From contig NC_077224.1 in assembly GCF_024763615.1 (NCBI RefSeq), positions 53,950,712 through 54,014,711 of the forward strand: a stretch of 64,000 nt of DNA, read 5' to 3'. Position numbers and translations under genes: made by a program. The notes under the pieces are model-generated. The model was not told the DNA's origin, made no database searches, and was given only the letters and a program-made list of their open reading frames with translations. Shown here one piece after another: positions 36,291 to 46,533 of this stretch (its first letter is position 1; every line of letters starts with the position of its first letter). Source of the DNA: Phlebotomus papatasi (taxonomy: Eukaryota; Arthropoda; Insecta; Diptera; Psychodidae).

Positions 36291-38723
36291 CACTATGCCG
36301 CTTATGTACGCTTCCATGCATATAAGCAGTCATCATAGAAAATTAGAGCAGATCCTACGCGAACTATCTTTAGCAAAAAATTGGGGTCTTACCATTAGAT
36401 AAGATGGATAAAAAATTAGCAAAATATTTAATTTTAAATAAAATAATAATGTTTTGTTTGCACTATGCCGCTTATGCAATGCACGCAACCATGCACATAA
36501 GCAGTCATCACAGGAAATTAGGCTAGGTCCTACACGAACTATCTTGAGGAAAAAATTTGGGTCTCACCGTTAGAAAAGCTGGATAAAAAATTGGCAAAAT
36601 ATTTAATTTTAAATATTATGAATTATGTTTTGTTTGCACTATGCCGCTTATGTACGCTTCCATGCATATAAGCAGTCATCATAGAAAATTAGAGCAGATC
36701 CTACGCGAACTATCTTTAGCAAAAAATTGGGGTCTTACCATTAGATAAGATGGATAAAAAATTGGCAAAATATTTAATTTTAAATAAAATAATAATGTTT
36801 TGTTTGCACCATGCCGCTTATGCAATGCACGCAACCATGCACATAAGCAGTCATCATAGAAAAGTAGAACAGGTCCAACACGAACTATCTTCAGCAAAAA
36901 ATTGGGGTCTTACCGTTAGAAAAGCTGGATAAAAAATTGGCAAAATATTTAATTTTAAATAAAATAATAATGTTTTGTTTGCACCATGCCGCTTATGCAA
37001 TGCACGCAACCATGCACATAAGCAGTCATCATAGAAAAGTAGAACTGGTCCTACACGAACTATCTTGAGGAAAAAACTTGGGTCTCACCATTAGATAAGA
37101 TAGATAAAAAATTGGCAAATATTTAATTTTAAATATTATAAATTATGCTTCGTTTGCACCATGCCGCTTAAGCAATGCACGCAACCATGCACATAAGCAG
37201 TCATCATAGAAAAGTAAAACAGGTCCTACACGAACTATCTTAAGCAAAAAATTGGGGTCTTACCGTTAGAAAAGCTGGATAAAAAATTGGCAAAATATTT
37301 AATTTTAAATAAAATAAAAATGTTTTGTTTGCACCATGCCGCTTATGCAATGCACGCAACCATGCACATAAGCAGTCATCATAGAAAAGTAGAACAGGTC
37401 CTACACGAACTATCTTTAGGAAAAAATTTGGGTCTCACCGTTAGAAAAGCTGTATGAAAAATTGGCAAAATATTTAATTTTAAATATTATAAATTATGTT
37501 TTGTTTGCACTATGCCGCTTATGTACGCTTCCATGCATATAAGCAGTCATCATAGAAAATTAGAGCAGATCCTACGCGAACTATCTTTAGCAAAAAATTG
37601 GGGTCTTACCATTAGATAAGATGGATAAAAAATTAGCAAAATATTTAATTTTAAATAAAATAATAATGTTTTGTTTGCACTATGCCGCTTATGCAATGCA
37701 CGCAACCATGCACATAAGCAGTCATCACAGGAAATTAGGCTAGGTCCTACACGAACTATCTTGAGGAAAAAATTTGGGTCTCACCGTTAGAAAAGCTGGA
37801 TAAAAAATTGGCAAAATATTTAATTTTAAATATTATGAATTATGTTTTGTTTGCACTATGCCGCTTATGTACGCTTCCATGCATATAAGCAGTCATCATA
37901 GAAAATTAGAGCAGATCCTACGCGAACTATCTTTAGCAAAAAATTGGGGTCTTACCATTAGATAAGATGGATAAAAAATTGGCAAAATATTTAATTTTAA
38001 ATAAAATAATAATGTTTTGTTTGCACCATGCCGCTTATGCAATGCACGCAACCATGCACATAAGCAGTCATCATAGAAAAGTAGAACAGGTCCAACACGA
38101 ACTATCTTCAGCAAAAAATTGGGGTCTTACCGTTAGAAAAGCTGGATAAAAAATTGGCAAAATATTTAATTTTAAATAAAATAATAATGTTTTGTTTGCA
38201 CCATGCCGCTTATGCAATGCACGCAACCATGCACATAAGCAGTCATCATAGAAAAGTAGAACTGGTCCTACACGAACTATCTTGAGGAAAAAACTTGGGT
38301 CTCACCATTAGATAAGATAGATAAAAAATTGGCAAATATTTAATTTTAAATATTATAAATTATGCTTCGTTTGCACCATGCCGCTTAAGCAATGCACGCA
38401 ACCATGCACATAAGCAGTCATCATAGAAAAGTAAAACAGGTCCTACACGAACTATCTTAAGCAAAAAATTGGGGTCTTACCGTTAGAAAAGCTGGATAAA
38501 AAATTGGCAAAATATTTAATTTTAAATAAAATAAAAATGTTTTGTTTGCACCATGCCGCTTATGCAATGTACGCAACCATGCACATAAGCAGTCATCATA
38601 GAAAAGTAGAACAGGTCCTACACGAACTATCTTTAGGAAAAAATTTGGGTCTCACCGTTAGAAAAGCTGTATGAAAAATTGGCAAAATATTTAATTTTAA
38701 ATATTATAAATTATGTTTTGTTT
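36291..38723. repeat. Higher-order repeat: two tandem 7-monomer units of 1217 bp
   Basis: 36291-37507 and 37508-38723 match nearly base for base. Blocks at 36679 and 36750 recur at 37896 and 37967, and the rare variant AAAGTAAAACAGG occurs at about 37210 and 38427. The copies diverge after 38723 (TATGTACGC versus TATGCAATGC). Confidence 0.9.
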
Positions 38724-40687
38724 GCACTATGCCGCTTATGCAATGCATGCAACCATGCACATAAGCAGTCATCATAGGAAATTAGGCTAGGTCCTACACG
38801 AACTATCTTGAGGAAAAAATTTGGGTCTCACCGTTAGAAAAGCTAGATAAAAAATTGGCAAAATATTTAATTTTAAATATTATAAATTATGTTTTGTTTG
38901 CACTATGCCGCTTATGTACGCTTCCATGCATATAAGCAGTCATCATAGAAAATTAGAGCAGATCCTACGCGAACTATCTTTAGCAAAAAATTGGGGTCTT
39001 ACCGTTTGAAAAGCTGGATAAAAAATTGGCAAAATATTTAATTTTAAATATTATAAATTATGTTTTGTTTGCACTATGCCGCTTATGTACGCTTCCATGC
39101 ATATAAGCAGTCATCACAGAAAATTAGAGCAGATCCTACGCGAACTATCTTTAGCAAAAAATTGGGGTCTTACCGTTTGAAAAGCTGGATAAAAAATTGG
39201 CAAAATATTTATTTTTAAATATTATAAATTATGTTTTGTTTGCACTATGCCGCTTATGTACGCTTCCATGCATATAAGCAGTCATCATAGAAAATTAGAG
39301 CAGATCCTACGCGAACTATCTTCAGCAAAAAATTGGGGTCTTACCGTTAGAAAAGCTGGATAAAAAATTGGCAAAATATTTAATTTTAAATAAAATAATA
39401 ATGTTTTGTTTGCACCATGCCGCTTATGCAATGCACGCAACCATGCACATAAGCAGTCATCATAGAAAAGTAGAGCAGGTCCTACACGAACTATCTTGAG
39501 GAAAAAAATTGGGTCTCACCGTTAGAAAAGCTGGATAAAAAATTGGCAAAATATTTAATTTTAAATACTATAAATTATGTTTTGTTTGCACTATGCCGCT
39601 TATGCAATGCACGCAACCATGCACATAAGCAGTCATCATAGGAAATTAGGCTAGGTCCTACACGAACTATCTTGAGGAAAAAACTTGGGTCTCACCATTA
39701 GATAAGATAGATAAAAAATTGGCAAATATTTAATTTTAAATATTATAAATTATGATTCGTTTGCACCATGCCGCTTAAGCAATGCACGCATCCATGCACT
39801 TGAGCAGTCATCGTAGAAAATTAGAACATGTCCCACACGAACTATCTTGAGGAAAAAATTTGGATCTCACCGTTAGAAAAGCTGGATAAAAAATTGGCAA
39901 AATATTTAATTTTAAATATTATGAATTATGTTTTGTTTGCACTATGCCGCTTATGTACGCATCCATGCACATAAGCACTCATCATAGAAAAATAGAACAG
40001 GTCCTACACGAACTATCTTGAGGAAAAAATTTGGGTCTCACCGTTAGAAAAGCTGGATAAAAAATTGGCAAAATATTTAATTTTAAATACTATAAATTAT
40101 GTTTTGTTTGCACTATGCCGCTTCTGTACGCTTCCATGTATAAGCAGTCATCATAGAAAATTAGAGCAGGTCCTACGCGAACTATCTTTAGCAAAAAATT
40201 GGGGTCTTACCGTTAGATAAGATGGATAAAAAATTGGCAAAATATTTAATTTTAAATAAAATAATAATGTTTTGTTTGAACTATGCCGCTTATGCAATGC
40301 ACGCATCCATGTACATAAGCAGTCATCATAGAGAAATAGAACTGGTCCTACTCGAACTATCTTGAGGAAAAAATTTGGGTCTCACCGTTAGAAAAGCTGG
40401 ATAAAAAATTGGCAAAATATTTAATTTTAAATATTATGAATTATGTTTTGTTTGCACTATGCCGCTTATGCAATGCACGCAACCATGCACATAAGCAGTC
40501 ATCATAGAAAAATAGAACAGTTCCTACACGAACTATCTTGAGGAAAAAATTTGGGTCTCACCGTTAGAAAAGCTGGATAAAAAATTGGCAAAATATTTAA
40601 TTTTAAATATTATGAATTATGTTTTGTTTGCACTATGACGCATATGCAATGCACGAATCCATGCACATAGGCTGTCATCATAGAAAA

Positions 40688-41008
40688 CCGGTGATAAGCC
40701 CATAAGCCTGGTAGCTGAGATTCTTTACTGGTGACCTCGAATTGCGTGTATCTCGGGGTGCTAGCATTTCCGAATGCGTGAAAATTCGACTGTGAATTGA
40801 AATTTGGGTGTAAAAGATCACGTACAACAAACGGTTTTTGTTGTTCTAAATGAATAAAATTGGCTCAATGCGATTATTTACCCCCAAAATTTAACTTACT
40901 ATCGACTTTTCACGTATTCCAAGTTGCAAGCACCCCGAGTTGCACGCAGTTCGAGTTCACCTGTAAAGAATCTCAGCTACCATGAGCTTATCTGTGCTTA
41001 TCACTGGT
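40688..41008. mobile_element. Foldback element, GTGATAAGCCC-type, at the right edge of the satellite
   Basis: A 321-bp snap-back element. The left arm starts CCGGTGATAAGCCCATAAGC and runs through GGTAGCTGAGATTCTTTAC and AATGCGTGAAAATTCGA. The right arm is the reverse complement, ending GTGCTTATCACTGG. It has no coding capacity. The nearest relatives are 44004-44327 (full) and 28044-28121 (left part only, at the other edge of the array, same orientation). Confidence 0.8.
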
Positions 41009-41540
41009 TTTTATTCAGTGATAAGTAATTTAACTTTCACCACTAAATTTTATTCAAATTCAAAACGAGTCTTTAAACATCTTAAGCTCTTTTGCAATTT
41101 TCTGAGAATGCTTGAATCAGTGAGAACTTCCAAGAGATGATTCAATGCATTCATAGCCTCACCTTAGAAGCACGTCTCAGACCAAGTGCTGATATGTATT
41201 CAATGCGAAAAACACCTTGTTTGAACAGAATGTCCAGCAGAAAGCTCCCATGAATGCTAATATCTATACCACACGTATGAATTTCCTACACTGAGAAAAA
41301 TTGTTAAAAAAACTATTTTTAGTCACTCCTTTTATCTTCAATTTAAAGTGTAATTGACTGAAAATTGTCTTAATATTGATTTAACTTTAATTAACTCTGA
41401 GTTCTAAAATGTCATATCGTTCACAACGTTTGTCGTAAAAAAAACCAAATTTTGAGATTTCAGAAAAGATATAAATTAACAGGCAAAGAATTTAGCCAAA
41501 TTCAGAATCCCAACTGGAAATGTTAAGAAAGCGTACGAGA

Positions 41541-41745
41541 GGGTCCCGGTTAAAATCCCGAAAACCAAAATCCCGAATTCTTAAAAGTGTCATAGCTACT
41601 GCCACGATTGCACTCGCGCTTGCTGGAGGCAGAAGGAAATTTTCTGTGTTTTGAAAAATTATTCAACACATTATCCTTTATATAATTTTATCACTTTCAG
41701 GATTTTCAACATTCGTAATTTTGCATTTTCGGGATTTCGATCCAT
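41541..41745. mobile_element. CCCGAAAGCC-family element, copy inside 41289-42266
   Basis: Begins GGGTCCCGGTTAAAATCCCG and continues GAATTCTTAAAAGTGTCATA with the family core (GGAAATTTTCTGTG). It ends in a short degenerate CGGGATTTCG stretch that runs into the CGTTCAG MITE after CCATTCCT. Confidence 0.75.
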
Positions 41746-41751
41746 TCCTCT

Positions 41752-42185
41752 CGTTCAGTAATGACCTTCCCTATTTGAGAGCCCTGTCCGGTTAAGATTT
41801 TTTCTGTACCGATTCGATGGTACATCAGAGAGGATTTACCTAAAAGTCTGTTGGAAGTTCGAAAGTTTAAACCGACGAGTTACATAAAAAGAGAACAAGT
41901 TTATCGGAAGGACATTTATTTTAATGAAATTGCAATTGAAACTTTCTGCTATCCTGATGTTCAACAAAGCTACGCAAAAATTCACTTGTTGCAGCAAACG
42001 TTTACACACTGTTGTTGACATTGTTGACGTTTGAAGTGCCAGGAATACCGAAAATCGAAATGGTAGAACACTCAGCGTTAAGGCGGCGAGTGCGTGGACT
42101 TGCGCTTTGGACTTCCGATAGAATTTCGAATAGGTTTGGCTTGGCTTTGGAGTGCCTGGTCTCTTCGAAAAGCTATTACTGAACG
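41752..42185. mobile_element. MITE with CGTTCAGTAATGACC ends, copy 2
   Basis: Reverse-complement relative of 22410-22832. Ends are CGTTCAGTAATGACCTT and, inward from the right, CGTTCAGTAATAGCTTTT. Internal strings such as TAGGTTTGGCTTGGCTTTGG are shared. Non-coding; the frame of 61 codons on the minus strand is not meaningful. Confidence 0.75.
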
Positions 42186-42764
42186 GAGCCTTTCGGTTGG
42201 TATAAATTTACCAACGGTATAATTGATTGAAAAATAATATTTAACCAGACACTATTTCTCTCAGTGTATGAATACGTGTAATAGCCATAGAGTTTTGTTC
42301 ATTAAGTGCGGGCAGAGAGGATTTTTCTCCCATTCATTTTATTTATTGATCCAGGGGATTCAGAAGCTCTCAGTCAATGTGGAGGGTTCTTTTTTACATT
42401 GAACCAGGCATTGAAATCATGTGGAAATTTTACATTGTTATGTGCAGAAGCAAGCTAAATGCGCTGGCTCATTATTTGCTTTAATTGATGTCATGTCTGT
42501 TTTTGTTCAATTTAAACTCTATCCATATCAGTTGCATTATGTGCAGACATATACTAAAGTGAAAAGCTTTCACGACAAGGGGGATGTTTACTCAAGCTGT
42601 ATGGCTTGGACAAACATCCATAGAATTTCAATGTTTCTCTCTTTTCGTTTGTTGCTAAAACAATGGCCGAATATGCCCTCGTATCGGACAGAAATGTTTC
42701 AGTAGCACTTGAAAATTTACATGCTTTGAATCAATACAACATTACTGTAGAATTGTTCTTGTTA

Positions 42765-43990
42765 GCTGAGATTCTCTACAATCTCAGCTTTTGTGGTCAC
42801 AGGTGAAATCCGACCTCGTCAGATCGGGCCCAAATTTTGGATTTACACGTTTTGACGCTCATAGATCACGAATATCATGTGCGCTAAAAATCGATTTTCG
42901 TGGACGACCGTCCGTTCCGTGCGTCGTATAACCACTTCTAGCGCGAAAACGGAAAGAGATATCGACAAGCGGTTTTCGGCAAAGGTTAAATATTGATGAG
43001 CCGCTAGAAGTTGGTGATATCAGATCCACCCATTTTGGAATACCCCCAAAATTTGTTTTTTTTAATAACTCAGCCCCTATGGCATTGATCGATCTCAAAT
43101 TTTAGTATGTTATAGCTAGGCCTAAGAGCTTTCGATCAGTACCAAACTTAAGGTACCCTGACTCCCCTGATCTGAGCTAGAAGAGGTTAAAAACTCAATT
43201 TTCAAATGAACATATTCGCGGTTCTAATTATCGGAATTCGACATATTTTGGTGTTTTGGAAGGCTTTCGTGGAGTACTACAACCAAGGGCATAACATTTC
43301 CTATGTTTCCCACATGTTTCTAGCGAGCTGAATAAACTTCTGAGTTTATTAACTGGTTTTCTGTCATTGTAGAATGAGTTAGCAAAAAATACTAATACAG
43401 AATAAAAGCTAATTTAATAACGAAGAGGCAACCGGAAAACCTAAATTGGCAACCTACGTAATTTTTGAGATATCTCGTGAAATGTGTACGAAAACAGGAA
43501 AAAAATCACACTAAAACCGGTCGCATTGTTTAGAGCTAATGTGAACCCCCTGACTACAACCGTACCTACACCCCAATTTCATTCGATTAATCAAAAAATC
43601 GATTTTCGATTAATCGATCTAGACTATTTTGAAAACTAGACGATGCTTTTTCTTTAAAATTTAATTTGTTGTAGCTGAGGTCGAGACCTTTCCAACGGTG
43701 GGTTGCACTCCTTCCTTGATGTTCCCTGACTTAAGCTATAACCAAGAATGTCTTGACCGGACCATATTTCCGGCGTTTATGAAGCGATTTTGATCAAATT
43801 TTAGTAGATATTCTATATGAGATCGAGATCTTTCTAATGATGGGTTTCATCCGTCTCTACGTCTCTATACCAATCCACTGTACCCCGACCCTTACTATAT
43901 TCATATGGACCGGACTCTATCTCTAATGTTTATTAACCGATTTCAATGAACTTTTTTTTCTTTTGTTGGCCTTCCCCACTCAGACTATTT
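42765..43990 (+). repeat. Composite repeat family, second large copy
   Basis: Starts with GTTAGCTGAGATTCT and the matching AATCTCAGC hairpin. It includes CATAGATCACGAATATCATG (as at 27750), CTCAAATTTTAGTATGTTAT (as at 7337, inverse of 25290), and ends with TATCTCTAATGTTTATTAAC before the foldback element at 44004. The order parallels 27665-28121 plus parts of 23850-25690, so these are pieces of one long repeat. About 43290-43640 appears unrelated and may be an insertion. Confidence 0.65.
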
Positions 43991-44003
43991 AAAATAAAAA
44001 TGA

Positions 44004-44327
44004 CCAGTGATAAGCCCAGATAAGCTTATGGTAGCTGAGATTCTTTACAGGCGACCTCGAAATGCGTGCAGCTCGGGGTGTTTGCAACTCGGAATGCGTG
44101 AAAATTCGATTGCGAATTGAATTTTTGTGGTAAAGAATCGCGTTGAGCTAATTTCATACATTTCGGTGGCCGAGAACCGTTTGCTCGACACGATTATCTA
44201 TCCCCAAAATTCCATTCACAATCGAATTTTCACGCATTCCGAGTTGCAAGCACCCCGAATTGCACGCATTTCGAGTTCAACTGTAAAGAATCTCAGCTAG
44301 CATAAGCTTATCTGGGCTTATCACTGG
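44004..44327. mobile_element. Foldback element, GTGATAAGCCC-type, best-preserved copy
   Basis: The left arm CCAGTGATAAGCCCAGATAA continues through TGGTAGCTGAGATTCTTTAC and GGAATGCGTGAAAATTCGAT. The right arm mirrors it and ends CTGGGCTTATCACTGG. Arms are roughly 120 bp around an 80-bp centre; 324 bp in all. The AAGCTTATG/CATAAGCTT pair near the tips is intact. Non-coding. Confidence 0.85.
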
Positions 44328-46139
44328 TTTTTTAGACATGCTCAATATGTGACAATATCCATTGCAACAATAGCCTATCCCATTATTGGGATTTTAGGGG
44401 CATTTTTATCTGGATTCTTGCAGACAGACGGAAAATTGAGGCAAAATGATTTTGGCAACAGACATGGGGTTATCAAAAAATTTTTATGCTCTTTTCTGGC
44501 ATTGTTTCCCCTTACCCCATTATAGGACAATATGGGAAACCCTTTACTGTATGCCGTTTCTACAAACGAATTATTCACCCCTCAATTTTCTAATGGTGCG
44601 ACAGTTTTGTCGTATCAATAAAAAAGCAGCATCCGGATTGTATTTTCCGCAGTTTTTATTATGTAATAATTGCATCGGCAAAAACAAAAGACTAAAGCCC
44701 TTTAACATTGTACGACCATAAAAATGATAAACACCCACCCTATTGAAAAATTTTCCCCATTGAAAATAGCAATTTATTTCCACCACATAAAATTTCATTT
44801 TCTTTCAATAGCACAAAGTGAAAAATATTTCACTTTTATGACTATATCAAAATGTTTAACGCTTAAAGCAATTTACTGAGTTGCCGAGGCAAAGAGGATG
44901 CATGCAAGAGAGAAGAGACATTTTTTTTCGGGAAGGGGGGCAGGGTATAATGGGGGAAGGGGTATGGGGTTGTATGGGAAAAAAGTACCATCACACAACA
45001 TGTAATCACAATTTTCTTCCACGAAAACCACCCCTCAATTTGGGGTTGTGTCATCGTCATCGTCCTTTAGAAAATGGTGAATGTTATACATGTTCTTCAT
45101 ATTATACACTTCGTCTCAACCCTTAGAATACACACCCCTAAGCTCTCTATACGTTACTTTTTTTTTCACACCAAATTCTCGAGGGATAAGTCGGTAAAAA
45201 AAGCATACCCTATCATCACAAGCTGGGGAGCCTCTGTGGTAGCACTCATAGACACATTGTCTATAGCCCACCCCTGCTACCCACTTGAATTTCTTGCCAT
45301 TGCGCCTGAAGAGATATGTTCTTTGTTAACTTGCCCAATTTTAGTACTCAGAAGAATTTTCGATTATAGCATGGAGATTTTTCCGCTTAAGACATGAAAC
45401 ATTGTAATCTGGATAATTTAACTGATTGTTCGCTTGGGATGGAATTTTGTAAATTCACATAATGTCAGGCATATAATGGATTATGCTGGAAATGCTGAGA
45501 ATACATTTGTGTTAATCTACTATCTATGTGAAAAATAGGTAAAAAGTGACCTTCGTGGTATGCTCGAATATATACTTCCAAGAAATGCCCGAAATGCCCT
45601 TATAAATGTTTTTATGTAATTTATTTAGCAGTTCACTAATTGCAATGAAAACCACCATGCTAACGAATTGAAGCATTTCACAAGGATCCCTCCAGTCAAG
45701 GCGGAAGTGCTCTATATAATTCCCGGTTCTCAACCGTTTTGGGCAACAGACGGCGATGGGGATTCTCCGAATGTGACATCCTATATGGGATGATCCAAAC
45801 CCCACCCCTCACTTGTGTGTTTGTTCGTTGTCCCTTGCCTCATGCGTAACAGGCGATTTGATGTCGGCAAGTCCTCTTGCCATTGACGTGGTCAGTTTTT
45901 GGGCAAGACGAACTTAATTTTAAGCCTCGACACAATTAATAATAATAATCTAATTTAAAAAAAATCACATGAAAATATTTCTAAAATCTTAAATCAAAAA
46001 TAAATATCCGTATTAACCTCAAAATTGATAGCAACTAGATCAATAATGAAATTGAAAGAATTTAATAACCTAGAAATTGATCAAGAATTGGAGGAAATAT
46101 TGGTAGTATCAACAGTTGGTGTTGCGGATTTGGCCGGAG
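44328..46139. other. Stretch with no recognised gene; one G-run cluster
   Basis: Frames up to 107 codons (45074-45397) with no recognisable domain. A G-quadruplex-type cluster lies at 44930-44978. No exon structure can be supported. Confidence 0.5.
44930..44978 (+). other. Potential G-quadruplex
   Basis: Seven runs of three to six G occur within 49 bp (starting at 44930, 44935, 44943, 44952, 44959, 44966 and 44976), with loops of 2 to 6 nt. This meets the usual G3+N1-7 pattern. No adjacent gene is identified, so any role is unknown. Confidence 0.6.
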
Positions 46140-46510
46140 ACCACGACGGCAGGGAGGAAAAACAATTGCCAAGAGTTAAATCAACAATACTTTATTTACT
46201 TTACACTGACACAAAGTAATTCACGGAATCTCGTGCAGCTGGAAAACGCACAGAGGTATTCGCACTCTAGAGTGACAGGGTGAAAAGATGCGCAAGTAGG
46301 ATAGTAGCTGCACTTTCACTCAATCGCGGATGATAAACCCAAGCTCAAACTTAAATGATGAGAGCACATATACTCAACTTACTTCGCTGCGAGTATATAT
46401 TGCTCGCCTGAAGTATAGGGGTAAATTCAAAATTCTATAATGTACGGCACTCTTCCCCTAAAGGGCACCGTGCAGCATCCCCTAGGCAAGGCATGCCTCA
46501 AAGCAGGTTC
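46140..46510 (-). mobile_element. Possible solo LTR or LTR fragment
   Basis: On the minus strand the segment has a promoter-like layout. A TATA-like CAATATATACTCGC lies near 46405-46390, followed after about 200 bp by a polyadenylation-type AATAAAG (plus-strand CTTTATT at about 46191). It is GC-richer than its surroundings and carries a short-stem region AAGGGCACCGTGC near its outer end. No flanking duplication or matching second LTR is found. Other explanations (a promoter or a unique conserved segment) remain open. Confidence 0.3.
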
Positions 46511-46533
46511 GCAATAATAGTTTTACCAACTTA

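Larger units (their letters stand above)
28122..40687. repeat. 12.6-kb satellite array, monomer 171-176 bp, about 72 copies
   Basis: The block CCGCTTATG recurs at 28131, 28302, 28474, 28650 and 28825, giving spacings of 171, 172, 176 and 175 bp, and continues so to 40.6 kb. Monomers alternate between types: TATGCAATGCACGCAACC versus TATGTACGCTTCC, and AAATAAAATAATAATG versus AAATATTATAAATTATG. Each contains a dyad, CTTATG...CATAAG, around TGCA motifs. Edge monomers (near 28.2 and 40.65 kb) are the most diverged, as expected for satellites homogenised by unequal exchange. The frames of 60-90 codons throughout are by-products of the repeat. A length near 172 bp is usual for centromeric satellites, and dipteran telomeres can also carry complex satellites. 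The chromosomal location is not shown by the sequence. Confidence 0.97.
41289..42266. mobile_element. TA-flanked CACTGAGAAAAAT element, with two inner elements
   Basis: CACTGAGAAAAATTG on the left and CACTGAGAGAAATAG inward from the right, with TA on both outer sides (41287-41288, 42267-42268). The ends resemble CACCGAGAAAAAATTGG of the 46923-47782 element. The interior is largely taken up by a CCCGAAAGCC-family fragment (41541-41745) and a CGTTCAG MITE (41752-42185). No transposase. Confidence 0.6.

Noticed and set aside
28551..38149. Repeated 60-90-codon open frames with near-identical products on both strands
   Set aside because: They follow the satellite period, vary with monomer length (171-176 bp is not always a multiple of three), lack start context and occur on both strands. 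They are by-products of the repeat, not a gene family.
28122..40687. CRISPR-like array
   Set aside because: The repeats are 171-176 bp with no short direct repeats separated by unique spacers, and the setting is eukaryotic.
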